Assembly (NCBI RefSeq): GCF_002843305.1
Contig: NZ_PGSG01000030.1
Coordinates: 40,604-104,603, forward strand
DNA length: 64,000 bases
Reading direction: 5' to 3'
Origin: Streptomyces barkulensis
Lineage (GTDB): Bacteria; Actinomycetota; Actinomycetes; Streptomycetales; Streptomycetaceae
A model generated the notes under the pieces. The model did no database searches. It worked only from the letters and a program-made list of their open reading frames with translations, and was not told the DNA's origin. This document shows positions 38,059-46,890 of this stretch, in pieces (within the stretch, counting starts at the first letter, position 1; each line of letters begins with the position of its first letter). The position numbers were made by a program, and so were the translations under genes.

Positions 38059-39641
38059 GCTGGGGCGAACTGGTCGGCGCCGCACTGCTGGGCGCGGAGC
38101 GGCGCACACCGCCCGGCGGCTCGGTCGAGGCGCTGCTGGACGCCGCCGCGGTGGAGACGGTGCGGCGGCGGGCCGGGCTGCGGCCCGCCCCCGCCGCGCC
38201 CCGGCCGGAGCCGGCGCCGCCGGACCCGCGCCCGCCGCTGCCGCCGGCCGCCGCCCGGCGGCTGTCCCTGCTGCTCGCCGACCGCCCCGGCGCGGGCGGC
38301 GGACGCCGGGGCACCGCGCCCGACCTCGCCGAGCTGCTGCCGCAGTGGCTGGCCGCCGCGGGCGCCCACGGCTACCGCGCCCCGGCCGAGCAGCTGCCCG
38401 CCCTGCTGGACGCGGCCCGCGCGCGCACGGACCTGCGCGCGGGCGCGCTCGCCCTGGGCGGACCGCGGGCCCTGTGGCTGGCGCGGCTCAACCCGGACTG
38501 GCGGTTCGCCCTGCGCGGCCGCTCCGGGCGCGGCCTCGGCCCGCCCGAGGACGGCGGCGCCGTACGGCGGTTGTGGGAGGAGGGCCTGTTCGCCGAGCGG
38601 TCGGCACTGCTGCTGTCCCTGCGGCGCCGTGATCCGGCGGCGGCCCGCGAGCTGCTGGCCGGCACCTGGGCCGCGGAGCGGGCCGAGGACCGGCTGATGT
38701 TCCTGGACTCGCTGCGCGAGGGCCTGTCGGCGGCGGACGAGGAGTTCCTGGAACGTGCGCTGGCGGACCGCAGCCGCAACGTCCGGGCCACCGCCGCCGA
38801 GCTGCTGTCCGCGCTGCCCTCCTCCGCGCTCGCGGCGCGGATGGCGGCCCGGGCCCGCTCCTGCGTCGCGCTGGACCGCACCGGATGTCCGGGCCGTCTG
38901 GTGGTCGAGGCGCCGTACGAGTGCGACCCGGGCATGCGGCGCGACGGTGTGGTGTCCGGGGCGCCGCCGGGCCGCGGCGAGCGGTCGTGGTGGCTGGTGC
39001 AGGTGGTGGAGGCCGCGCCGCTGGACACCTGGCCGGAGCATCTGGGCGGCCGTACGCCCGCCCGGATCACGGCGCTGCCGGTGGCCGACGGCTGGGAGGC
39101 GGACCTGCACGCCGCCTGGGCGCGGGCCGCCGTGCGCCAGCGGAACACCGTGTGGGCGCGGGCGCTGCTGCGGGGACCGTCCGCCCCGATGGCGGCGGCC
39201 CCGGGCGACCCGGCGAAACTGCTGGCGCTGCTGCCGCCCCGGGAGCGGGCGCGGTGGGCGGCGGAGTTCATAGCCGCCCACGGCCTGTCCGAGGCGTTCC
39301 GGGTGCTGGGCGTCTGCGCGGTCCCCTGGGCCGAGCCGCTGGGGCGGGCCGTGGTGGACGCGCTGGAGATCGCCCGGGACGCGGGCAGTTATCCGTGGAG
39401 CTTCAGCGGGGTGCTGGGTCTGGCCGAACGCTGCCTGGACCCGGGCGAGGCCGACCGCCTCGCCCCACTGGCCGCGGTCCCGGACGAGCCCGAGGACGGC
39501 TCACCGGGCGCGGGCGGCTACTGGGCGGAGGCGTTCCAGCGGCTGGTGGCCACGCTCCGCCTCCGCGCCACGATGCTCGCGGAGCTCGAGCCGCCGGGGG
39601 ACGGCGACCCCGCGCCCCGGCCGGGGAGCCGGGACCGGTAG
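38055..39641 (+). CDS. DUF5691 family protein
   Basis: This 528-residue cytoplasmic protein starts at GTG 38055, coupled to the preceding gene by a four-base overlap. It is alpha-helical with repeated Leu/Arg/Ala helices, likely an alpha-solenoid (for example ERALADRSRNVRATAAELLSALPSSALAARM), and matches the DUF5691 family seen with SWIM, MoxR and VWA genes. Function unknown. It may be a scaffold in the complex inferred for the two divergent operons. Confidence 0.8.
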   Translation: MSWGELVGAALLGAERRTPPGGSVEALLDAAAVETVRRRAGLRPAPAAPRPEPAPPDPRPPLPPAAARRLSLLLADRPGAGGGRRGTAPDLAELLPQWLAAAGAHGYRAPAEQLPALLDAARARTDLRAGALALGGPRALWLARLNPDWRFALRGRSGRGLGPPEDGGAVRRLWEEGLFAERSALLLSLRRRDPAAARELLAGTWAAERAEDRLMFLDSLREGLSAADEEFLERALADRSRNVRATAAELLSALPSSALAARMAARARSCVALDRTGCPGRLVVEAPYECDPGMRRDGVVSGAPPGRGERSWWLVQVVEAAPLDTWPEHLGGRTPARITALPVADGWEADLHAAWARAAVRQRNTVWARALLRGPSAPMAAAPGDPAKLLALLPPRERARWAAEFIAAHGLSEAFRVLGVCAVPWAEPLGRAVVDALEIARDAGSYPWSFSGVLGLAERCLDPGEADRLAPLAAVPDEPEDGSPGAGGYWAEAFQRLVATLRLRATMLAELEPPGDGDPAPRPGSRDR

Positions 39642-39659
39642 GCCGGGACCGGACCGGGG

Positions 39660-40070
39660 TCAGGCCGCCACGGAACGTACGTGGGAGCGCACCCACTCCA
39701 CCACCTCGCCGGTGGGCGCACCGGGGGTGAAGATCGCGGCCACCCCCTGCTCCTTGAGCGGGGGGATGTCGTCCTCGGGGATGATGCCCCCGCCGAAGAC
39801 CTTGATGTCCGCCGCGTCGCGCTCCCGCAGCAACTCCAGGACCTTGGCGAAGAGCGTGTTGTGGGCACCGGAGAGGATGGACAGGCCGATCGCGTCGGCG
39901 TCCTCCTGGATCGCGGTGTCCACGATCTGCTCGGGCGTCTGGTGCAGGCCGGTGTAGATGACCTCCATACCGGCATCGCGCAGCGCCCGTGCGATCACCT
40001 TGGCTCCGCGGTCGTGGCCGTCGAGACCCGGCTTGGCGACCACCACGCGGATCGGACCCGACACACCCAT
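39660..40070 (-). CDS. icmB: B12-binding small subunit of isobutyryl-CoA mutase
   Basis: This 136-residue cobalamin-binding protein has the motif DGHDRG (Asp17, His19, Gly22), then [11 protein letters not shown] and GGGIIP, the signature of coenzyme B12 mutase small subunits. The length equals that known for IcmB of streptomycetes. ATG 40070 is chosen over GTG 40073 because GGAGG is five bases upstream of it. With the large subunit IcmA, encoded elsewhere, it would interconvert isobutyryl-CoA and n-butyryl-CoA. It could be a methylmalonyl-CoA-mutase-like subunit, but its stand-alone size favours IcmB. Confidence 0.85.
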   Translation of the reverse strand: MGVSGPIRVVVAKPGLDGHDRGAKVIARALRDAGMEVIYTGLHQTPEQIVDTAIQEDADAIGLSILSGAHNTLFAKVLELLRERDAADIKVFGGGIIPEDDIPPLKEQGVAAIFTPGAPTGEVVEWVRSHVRSVAA

Positions 40071-40375
40071 CACTGCCTCCCATAACGACTGCGGCCCGGC
40101 CGGCCCGTCCGACCATCTGCCGGTGGGCGGTTACCCGGTGAACGAACGTTATCGCCAGCATCCCCCACCCGGCAGTTCCGCGGTAAGGAGGGAGGGGGAA
40201 ATCACACGGGACGCCGGCCGTCACGGCCGGTCTCCCCGCGGGGACCCGCGGTGATTCCCCGGGCGGTCCGCCGCCCCGCCCTCCCCCGATTCGCCTCCGC
40301 CCTGCATCAGTCCCCCGTTCAGAGGGCATACGACCACATATACCCGGCGCGTGCCACCGGGAGGAGGTCGACGGC
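40071..40375. promoter_or_regulatory. divergent promoter region icmB/lipase
   Basis: There is no gene. On the minus strand TAACGT (near 40150) is a possible -10 for icmB. The palindrome TCCCCGCGGGGA lies at 40233-40244. Near the lipase gene the CATATACC stretch (40336-40343) may hold its -10. GGGAGGAGG precedes the lipase start. Confidence 0.35.
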
Positions 40376-41314
40376 ATGAGGGTCACCAGGGCGCTGCCCA
40401 TCCCGTCCGGCTCGTTCCTCGGCACCCTGCCGCTGTCCCTGATCCCCTTCGCCCCGCGTGAGCTGCGGGCCGCCGCGCTGGAGGCCGCCTCCCTGGCGAG
40501 CCGCACCCTGCTCTACCCCGCGGGCATGGCACAGGAACGGTGCGTGCCGGCTCCGCCGGCGGGCGCGGGCGAGGAGGACGAGCGGGTGCGCCCGGGGTCC
40601 CCGCCCGGGGGGAGGCGGGAGAAGGGGTGCTCCGGCGACACGGGAAGCCGTGAAGGGGAGAAGTGCCCTCCCGTTCTGCTGCTGCACGGCTTCATCGACA
40701 ACCGCTCGGTGTTCACCCTGCTGCGCCGCTCACTGGTGCGCAACGGCTGGCGCGACATCCGCGCCTTCAACTACTCCCCTCTCACCTGCGATGTCCGCTG
40801 CGCCGCGGAGCGCCTGGCGGAGTACGTCGAGGAGGTCTGCGAGAGCACCGGCCGCCGCCGCATCGACGTGGTCGGACACAGTCTGGGCGGCCTGATCGCC
40901 CGCCACTACGCCCAGCGGATGGGCGGCGACGCCCGTGTCCGCACTCTGGTGACCCTCGGCACCCCGCACTCCGGCACCCGGGTGGCACCGCTGATGTCGG
41001 CCCATCCGATCGTGCGCCAGCTGCGGCCGGAGTCCGACGTGATCGAGGAGCTGGCCGGTCCCGCACCGGGCTGCCGCACCCGTTTCGTGGCCTTCTGGAG
41101 CGATCTGGACCAGCTCATGGTCCCCGTGGAGACCGCCCGGATCGACCACCCCGATCTGGATTCCCGCAGCGTGCGCGTGAGCGGCCTGGGGCATCTGACG
41201 CTTCCCGCGCACTGGGAGGTCGCCGCCGGGATCCGGCGGGAACTGGCCGCGGGGACGTCGCACCGCGGGGAACGGGCGGCGCGTGCGGAACGGGGATCCG
41301 CCGGGGCCGCCTGA
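40376..41314 (+). CDS. alpha/beta-hydrolase, lipase-like
   Basis: This 312-residue hydrolase has VLLLHGFIDNRSVF forming the oxyanion loop, and nucleophile Ser169 in VVGHSLGG. An Asp in FWSDLDQLMVP and a His in SGLGHLTLPAH probably complete the triad. It resembles class 2 bacterial lipases and esterases. The N-terminus is hydrophobic but lacks a clear signal-peptidase site, so it may be membrane-associated. Residues 60-95 form a polar insertion. GGGAGGAGG lies before ATG 40376. The substrate is not predictable. Confidence 0.85.
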   Translation: MRVTRALPIPSGSFLGTLPLSLIPFAPRELRAAALEAASLASRTLLYPAGMAQERCVPAPPAGAGEEDERVRPGSPPGGRREKGCSGDTGSREGEKCPPVLLLHGFIDNRSVFTLLRRSLVRNGWRDIRAFNYSPLTCDVRCAAERLAEYVEEVCESTGRRRIDVVGHSLGGLIARHYAQRMGGDARVRTLVTLGTPHSGTRVAPLMSAHPIVRQLRPESDVIEELAGPAPGCRTRFVAFWSDLDQLMVPVETARIDHPDLDSRSVRVSGLGHLTLPAHWEVAAGIRRELAAGTSHRGERAARAERGSAGAA

Positions 41315-41333
41315 CCGGCCCCGGCGGATCCCC
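41292..41333. terminator. hairpin terminator overlapping the lipase stop codon
   Basis: A perfect 17-bp stem (41292-41308 with 41317-41333) encloses an eight-base loop that contains the lipase TGA (41312-41314). Translation termination would therefore sit inside the terminator. Confidence 0.7.
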
Positions 41334-41652
41334 GCCACTCCTCCCCGCCGCCGCTTCCCGGGACGCCCGCCCTTCTGCCGGATTTCCCGCATACCCGCGT
41401 CTCCGCGTCCCCGCACGGGAATTCCCGGGCCTGCGACGCCGATTCGGTGCCTTCCGACTCCTTCCGGCACTCAATTTATTCGAACTTATTTCGAACGTGC
41501 GGCCAAGTACTGATCCGTAGTCCACCGAAAGGCGACCGAATGCCCGTTTCCCGGCCGCCCGAAACCTGCCGAAGATTGTCGCCGTCGCATACCGCCGGGT
41601 ACAGTCGCCGCACTGCTCCGCCCCTGTCGTCGAGGCGAAAGAGAAGTTGGTG
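41334..41652. promoter_or_regulatory. upstream region of the M23 peptidase gene
   Basis: There is no gene. An AT-rich island at 41470-41520 contains the palindrome TTCGAA twice (41479-41484, 41490-41495), 11 bp apart, so on the same face of the helix. It is a candidate paired operator. No riboswitch motif was found. Confidence 0.4.
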
Positions 41653-43242
41653 GTGAACGACCGTCACCTGTCGGGAGTCTCGACCCCCGCCGATTCCCCC
41701 GCCGACTCCTCGTACGGCCCCTACGGCTCCCCGTACGACCGGTCCGCATACGGCTACCAGGGCTCGCAGGACACCCCGTACGGCTACGTCACCGGCACCT
41801 CCGACGCCCTCGGCGCCGCGTACGGCGACGGCGACCCCCTCTTCGGCGCGATGCCGGGCGACACCTCCCAGGCCTCCGCCGACCAGCGGTTCCCCTCGGG
41901 CGACGGCTGGACCGGGGACACCGGGCAGCACGCCGTGTACGACAACCACCCGGCCGGCTCCTGGACGCAAGCCCCGGCGCAGCCCGCCGAGTCCCCGGAC
42001 GGCGGCGGCCACGGCTGGGCGGAGACCGGCTACGGCACCGGCGTCCACACCGGCCCGGCGGCCTCCTCCGAAGCCTCCTGGACCGGGGACACCGGGCAGC
42101 ACGCCGTGTACGACAACTACCCGGCCGGCTCCTGGGACGACTCCGGGTCCTACCCCGCGGTGGAGCCCGAGGCCGGCGACGGACAGGCTCACGGCGAGCA
42201 CGGCGAGCACACCCGGCACAGCGAGTACACCGACTACGGCCGGCACAGCGAGTACGGCGAGTACACCGAGTACGGCGAGTACACCGGATACGCCGGGTAC
42301 GACGCCCACTCCTCCGCCGACACGGACGGGACCGGTGCCTTCCCCGCGCCCGAACCCGAACCCGGCCACGGACCGGCCGAGTCCGCCGACTCCACCGAGC
42401 GGCCCGGCGCCTCCGATCCCCTCGACCTCCCCGGCCCGGCCGGGCCGGAGGAGCACGGGGAGGATCCGCGGAGGTCCGGGCCGCCGGCACGTCCGGCGGG
42501 TTCGCGCCGCCGCCGCTCCGCGCGGCCGAAGCGCTCGGCGCTGCTCACCGTCGCCGTGCCGTCCGTCTGCGTCATGGGCGTGACCGCCGTGGCCGCCGCC
42601 TCCGTCAGCGGTGTCGGCGACGAGGCCGAGGACACCACCGCGCAGGCCGCCCCCGACGCCGCCTCCGCGGTCAAGTCCAAGGCGGCCAACAGCAAGCTCG
42701 ACACCCAGCTCGCCGGGCTCTCCGACGAGGCCGAGGGTTTCGCCGACCGCGCCAGCCGCACCCAGGAGCGCATCGACCTCAAGGAACGCCAGGAGGCCGA
42801 GCGCAAGCGCAAGGAGGCCGAGGCGGCGCGCAAGGAGGCGATGCGCCCCAAGTTCGCGCTCCCGGTGGCCCAGCAGGGGCTCAGCGCGTACTACGGGCAG
42901 GCCGGCATCAACTGGATGTCGCTGCACACGGGCCTGGACTTCCCCGTCGCCTACGGCACCCCGGTCATGGCCGCCACCGACGGCACGGTCAGGACCCAGT
43001 GGAACAGCGCCTACGGGAACATGGCGATAGTGACCGCGCCCGACGGGACCGAGACCTGGTACTGCCATCTGAGCAGCACCCGGATCCGCTCCGGCTACGT
43101 CAAGGCCGGTGACACCATCGCCTACTCCGGCAACTCCGGGAACTCCACCGGCCCTCATCTGCACTTCGAGGTGCGGCCGGCCGGCGGCGCGGCCATCGAC
43201 CCGCTGCCCTGGTTCCGCGCCAAGGGCCTCGATCCCACCTGA
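41653..43242 (+). CDS. membrane-anchored M23 (LytM) peptidase with disordered N-terminus
   Basis: This 529-residue protein has about 280 disordered N-terminal residues rich in Ser/Gly/Tyr/Asp, including a duplicated segment (WTGDTGQHAVYDN twice) and many EY(G/T) units. One membrane helix (LLTVAVPSVCVMGVTAVAAA) precedes a short coiled coil and the M23 domain: LHTGLDFPV and GPHLHFEV supply zinc ligands. The domain should cut peptidoglycan cross-bridges outside the membrane. GTG 41653 is preferred (AAGAGAAG upstream); TTG 41647 and GTG 41650 are in the same frame. Confidence 0.85.
   Translation: MNDRHLSGVSTPADSPADSSYGPYGSPYDRSAYGYQGSQDTPYGYVTGTSDALGAAYGDGDPLFGAMPGDTSQASADQRFPSGDGWTGDTGQHAVYDNHPAGSWTQAPAQPAESPDGGGHGWAETGYGTGVHTGPAASSEASWTGDTGQHAVYDNYPAGSWDDSGSYPAVEPEAGDGQAHGEHGEHTRHSEYTDYGRHSEYGEYTEYGEYTGYAGYDAHSSADTDGTGAFPAPEPEPGHGPAESADSTERPGASDPLDLPGPAGPEEHGEDPRRSGPPARPAGSRRRRSARPKRSALLTVAVPSVCVMGVTAVAAASVSGVGDEAEDTTAQAAPDAASAVKSKAANSKLDTQLAGLSDEAEGFADRASRTQERIDLKERQEAERKRKEAEAARKEAMRPKFALPVAQQGLSAYYGQAGINWMSLHTGLDFPVAYGTPVMAATDGTVRTQWNSAYGNMAIVTAPDGTETWYCHLSSTRIRSGYVKAGDTIAYSGNSGNSTGPHLHFEVRPAGGAAIDPLPWFRAKGLDPT
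41908..42135. repeat. 57-bp near-identical direct repeat inside the M23 gene
   Basis: Segments 41908-41964 and 42079-42135 differ at one base (CAC/TAC codon). Identity down to silent positions indicates recent duplication or gene conversion within the disordered region. Confidence 0.85.
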
Positions 43243-43371
43243 TCCAGCCCGGTCCCGACCGATCCCGCCCGGTTCCGGCCGATCCCGACCGATTCCGTCC
43301 GCCCCGGCCGACGCGCCGTCAGCGCCGCCGACCGGGGCCCGGAGATCTCCCGGAGTTCCCTGAGGGCTCCC

Positions 43372-45924
43372 TCAGAGCTTCTCCACCGGGGCGTACCGCA
43401 GCAGCAGCCGCTTCGGCTTGTCGCCGCCGAAGTCGATCGTCGCCTCCGCGTTGTCCCCGCTGCCCTTCACGGCCACGACCCTGCCCAGCCCGAAGCTGTC
43501 GTGCGTCACCCGGTCCCCCACCTCCAGTGCGACGGCCGGCCGGTCCTTGGCCCGGCCCGTGGCGAAGCCGCTCGGACCGCGCCGCCTCGTTCCCGCCGGG
43601 CCCGGCGGGAACGAGGCGGACAGCGACGACGACAGGGAGGACGCCGTCGACGACAGCCCCCCGGCGCCGCCCCTCGCCCCTGCGCCCGGCGCGGCCATCG
43701 GCCCCGTGCGCTTCCACACCAGGTACTGCTCCGGGATCTCCTCCAGGAAGCGGGAGGGCGGGTTGTACGCGGGCTGCCCCCATGCGCTGCGCATCGCCGA
43801 GCGCGTGAGGTAGAGCCGCTCGCGCGCCCGCGTGATGCCGACGTACGCCAGCCGCCGCTCCTCCTCCAGCTCCTTGGTCTTGCCCAGGGTCCGCATGTGC
43901 GGGAAGACGCCGTCCTCCATCCCGGTCAGGAAGACGACCGGGAACTCCAGGCCCTTGGCGGTGTGCAGCGTCATCAGCGTCACCACGCCCGAGCCCTCGG
44001 TGTCCTCGTCCGGGATCTGGTCGGAGTCGGCGACGAGGGCCACCTGCTCCAGGAACTCCGCGAGCGTGCCCGGGTTCTCGCCGCGCTCCTGCTCGAACTC
44101 CAGGGCCACGGCGGCCAGTTCCTGGAGGTTCTCCACCCGGGTCTCGTCCTGCGGATCGGTGGAGGCCTGAAGCTCCGCCAGATATCCGGTGCGCTCCAGC
44201 ACCGCCTCCACCACGGTCGCCGGCCCGGCGCCGGACTCCACGACCGTGCGCAGGTCCTCCATCAGCGCGTTGAAGCGTTTGACGGCGTTGGCCGAGCGGG
44301 CCGCCATGCCGTACGCCTCGTCGACCCGGCGCAGCGCCTGGGGGAAGGTGATCCGCTCGCGCAGCGCCAGCGCCTCGATCATCGCCTCGGCCCGGTCGCC
44401 GATGCCGCGCTTGGGGACGTTGAGGATGCGGCGCAGCGGCACCGCGTCCTCGGGGTTGGCCAGTACCCGCAGGTACGCCAGGACGTCGCGGACCTCCTTG
44501 CGCTCGTAGAAGCGCACCCCGCCGACGACCTTGTACGGCAGGCCGACCCGGATGAAGACCTCCTCGAAGACACGGGACTGGGCGTTGGTGCGGTAGAAGA
44601 CGGCGACGTCGCCCGCCTTCGCCTCGCCCGCGTCCGTCAGCCGGTCGATCTCCTCGGCGACGAACTGCGCCTCGTCGTGCTCGGTGTCGGCCACATAGCC
44701 CGTGATGCGCGAACCCGCCCCGGCGTCGGTCCACAGGTTCTTCGGGCGGCGGTTCTCGTTCCGCTCGATGACGGCGTTGGCGGCCGAGAGGATGGTCTGG
44801 GTGGAGCGGTAGTTCTGCTCCAGCAGGATGGTGGTCGCGTCCGGGTAGTCCTCCTCGAACTGGAGGATGTTGCGGATGGTGGCGCCGCGGAACGCGTAGA
44901 TCGACTGGTCGGCGTCGCCGACCACGCACAGCTCGGCGCGCCCGCCGCCGGCCGCGCCCCCTTCCGCGCCGGTCGCCTCCCCCGCGCCGCCGGTCTTCCC
45001 GTCCACCCCCACCAGTTCCCTGATCAGGGTGTACTGGGCGTGGTTGGTGTCCTGGTACTCGTCGACCAGCACATGGCGGAAGCGGCGGCGGTAGTGCTCG
45101 GCGACCTCGGGGAACGCCTGGAGCAGGTGGACGGTCGTCATGATGATGTCGTCGAAGTCCAGGGCGTTGGCCTCGCGCAGCCGCGCCTGGTACATCGTGT
45201 ACGCCTCGGCCAGCGTCTTCTCGAAGCCTCCCCCGGAGCCTCCGGCCGCCCGGGCCGCGAAGTCCTCGTCGTCGACCAGCTCGTTCTTCAGGTTCGACAC
45301 CTGGGCGCTGAACGACTTGGGCGGGAAGCGCTTGGGGTCCAGCTCCAGGTCCCGGCAGACCAGCGCCATCAGACGGCGGGAGTCGGCGGCGTCGTAGATC
45401 GAGAAACTGGAGGTGAAGCCGAGCTTCTTGCTCTCGCGCCGCAGGATGCGCACACACGCGCTGTGGAAGGTGGAGACCCACATCGACTGCGCGCGCGGGC
45501 CGACCAGCTCCGCCACGCGCTCCTTCATCTCGCCCGCGGCCTTGTTGGTGAAGGTGATCGCGAGGATCTCCCCGGGGTGGACGCCGCGCGCGCCCAGCAG
45601 GTGCGCGATGCGGTGGGTGAGTACCCGCGTCTTGCCGGATCCGGCGCCCGCGACGATCAGCAGGGGCGAGCCGGTGTGCACCACGGCCGCGCGCTGCTGG
45701 TCGTTGAGCCCCTCCAGCAGGGCGGCCGGATCGACGACGGGACGGGCCGCGCCGTTGCCGTAGTAGGCGTCGCGCGCCCCGCCGGTGCCGAAGGCGCCCG
45801 CGAAGAGGTCGTCGGGGACGCCGTCCTCCGGCGGCGCGGACGCCTCCTCCGGCGGGGGCGGCGGCTCCTCGTCCCCGGAGGGCTCGAGGTCGGCCAGGAA
45901 GCTGTCGTCGAAGAGGCTGCTCAT
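43372..45924 (-). CDS. pcrA: ATP-dependent DNA helicase PcrA/UvrD
   Basis: This 850-residue superfamily 1A 3'-5' helicase has Q-motif LNDQQRAAV, Walker A AGAGSGKT, motif Ia ITFTNKAAGEM, motif II VDEYQD, motif III GDADQSIYAFRGA, motif IV LEQNYRS, motif V TLMTLHTAKGLEF and motif VI YVGITRARERLYL. It acts in repair and in clearing recombination intermediates. The N-terminal 70 residues are acidic and Pro-rich, and a Gly/Ala insertion sits between motifs II and III (residues about 310-328). ATG 45924 lies eight bases from TAGACT, so the mRNA is probably leaderless. Confidence 0.95.
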   Translation of the reverse strand: MSSLFDDSFLADLEPSGDEEPPPPPEEASAPPEDGVPDDLFAGAFGTGGARDAYYGNGAARPVVDPAALLEGLNDQQRAAVVHTGSPLLIVAGAGSGKTRVLTHRIAHLLGARGVHPGEILAITFTNKAAGEMKERVAELVGPRAQSMWVSTFHSACVRILRRESKKLGFTSSFSIYDAADSRRLMALVCRDLELDPKRFPPKSFSAQVSNLKNELVDDEDFAARAAGGSGGGFEKTLAEAYTMYQARLREANALDFDDIIMTTVHLLQAFPEVAEHYRRRFRHVLVDEYQDTNHAQYTLIRELVGVDGKTGGAGEATGAEGGAAGGGRAELCVVGDADQSIYAFRGATIRNILQFEEDYPDATTILLEQNYRSTQTILSAANAVIERNENRRPKNLWTDAGAGSRITGYVADTEHDEAQFVAEEIDRLTDAGEAKAGDVAVFYRTNAQSRVFEEVFIRVGLPYKVVGGVRFYERKEVRDVLAYLRVLANPEDAVPLRRILNVPKRGIGDRAEAMIEALALRERITFPQALRRVDEAYGMAARSANAVKRFNALMEDLRTVVESGAGPATVVEAVLERTGYLAELQASTDPQDETRVENLQELAAVALEFEQERGENPGTLAEFLEQVALVADSDQIPDEDTEGSGVVTLMTLHTAKGLEFPVVFLTGMEDGVFPHMRTLGKTKELEEERRLAYVGITRARERLYLTRSAMRSAWGQPAYNPPSRFLEEIPEQYLVWKRTGPMAAPGAGARGGAGGLSSTASSLSSSLSASFPPGPAGTRRRGPSGFATGRAKDRPAVALEVGDRVTHDSFGLGRVVAVKGSGDNAEATIDFGGDKPKRLLLRYAPVEKL

Positions 45925-45983
45925 CGCCGTCGAGTCTAGGACGCCGTGCCGCCGGCCGGGGCGGCGCTCCTAAGATGGCGGGC
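45925..45983. promoter_or_regulatory. back-to-back leaderless promoters of pcrA and the DUF1707 gene
   Basis: On the minus strand TAGACT (plus 45933-45938) is eight bases from the pcrA ATG. On the plus strand TAAGAT (45971-45976) is seven bases from ATG 45984. Both fit TAnnnT at leaderless spacing, and neither start has a Shine-Dalgarno sequence. Confidence 0.55.
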
Positions 45984-46586
45984 ATGACCGACGTCCCCGC
46001 GCCCCGTCCCCGTCCCGGCTCGGAACTGCGCGCCGGACACACCGACCGCGAGGCGGTGGCCGAGCGGCTGCGCGAGGCCGCCGGCGACGGCCGCATCGAC
46101 CTGGAGGAGCTGGACGAGCGGCTGGAGAGGGCGTTCGCCGCCAAGACCTACGGCGATCTGGAGGCCCTGGTCGCGGACCTGCCCGGCCAGGACTCCGCGG
46201 GCCTGGCCCCGAGCCCTCGGGAGCCGCTGGCGCTCAGGACGGTCGCCGGGGACATCCGGCAGGACGGCCACTGGGTGGTGCCGGAGCGGATCACCGCCAG
46301 GACCACGCTGGGGCGGATCGTGATCGACTTCACGCGGGCGGAGTGCCGTCACCGCGAGGTCCACCTGGAGCTCGACGCGGGGATGGGCGAGATCAGGGTC
46401 GTCGTGCCGCGCGGCTGGACGGTGCGGGCCGAGGGGGTCACCTCCGGGATGGGCTCCGTACGCAACCGGGCCACCGAACCGCCCGTGCCCGGCATGCCGG
46501 TGCTGCGGGTCAGCGGCGGCTCCAAGGTGGGGTCGATCGTCGTGCGCCACCCGTACCGCTGGCCCGGGCGCCGCTCCCGCGACTGA
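45984..46586 (+). CDS. DUF1707 (SHOCT-like) domain protein
   Basis: This 200-residue protein has N-terminal DUF1707: LRAGHTDREAVAERLREAAGDG, then RIDLEELDERLERAFAAKTYGDLEALVADLP. The C-terminal half is a beta-rich domain of the cell-wall-active-antibiotic-response type (GRIVIDFTRAECRHREVHLEL; RVVVPRGWTV). No membrane helix is visible. ATG 45984 is chosen because of the leaderless promoter; an in-frame ATG at 45975 overlaps the -10 and is unlikely. DUF1707 proteins are common in actinobacteria without defined function. Confidence 0.85.
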   Translation: MTDVPAPRPRPGSELRAGHTDREAVAERLREAAGDGRIDLEELDERLERAFAAKTYGDLEALVADLPGQDSAGLAPSPREPLALRTVAGDIRQDGHWVVPERITARTTLGRIVIDFTRAECRHREVHLELDAGMGEIRVVVPRGWTVRAEGVTSGMGSVRNRATEPPVPGMPVLRVSGGSKVGSIVVRHPYRWPGRRSRD

Positions 46587-46619
46587 GCGTCGCCGTCCCC
46601 GCCGCGGCCCGGTCTCCCG

Positions 46620-46700
46620 AAACGGACGATAACCGACCGATAACGAATCGGTTTCGGGATATACCGAACACCAGTCTTCACAGGAGCCCCACCGGTGCTC
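46620..46700 (+). promoter_or_regulatory. promoter region of the NlpC/P60 gene
   Basis: The AT-rich sequence has an inverted repeat ACCGAT-AACGA-ATCGGT (46636-46652) and TATACC (46660-46665) as a likely -10. The transcript would start just before the riboswitch. Confidence 0.4.
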
Positions 46701-46734
46701 TACGGTCCAGCGTCAGGCGGCCCGGACCCCTCGC

Positions 46735-46890
46735 CGGCGACAGCGTCGGCACGGGCGGCCTCCGCCGAGCCCGGCCGTGCGGCCGGGGCCGGGGACCCAC
46801 TCCCCCACGGGGTGAATCGGGCCCGCGGGCCCGTAGGGCGAACTTCCGACGCCCGAACCCGTCAGCTAACCCGGTAGGCGGTGTTCCACG
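46735..46890 (+). ncRNA. cyclic di-AMP (ydaO-yuaA) riboswitch
   Basis: Conserved ydaO blocks are present in order: GGGGACCCACTCCCCCACGG, GGTGAATCGGGC, CCGTAGGG, CGAACTTCCGACGCCCGAAC, and CCGTCAGCTAACCCGGTAGG. The 3' end abuts the ribosome site GAAGGAG of the NlpC/P60 gene. In streptomycetes this riboswitch class lies before cell-wall hydrolase genes and lowers their expression when c-di-AMP is high. The ends are approximate. Confidence 0.9.

Noticed and set aside
43243..43371. degenerate CCGATCCCGACCG repeats as a terminator between the M23 gene and pcrA
   Set aside because: The repeats are direct rather than inverted and give no stable hairpin by eye; no call was made.
45975..45983. ATG at 45975 as start of the DUF1707 gene
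   Set aside because: It overlaps the inferred -10 TAAGAT and has no ribosome site; ATG 45984 fits leaderless initiation.
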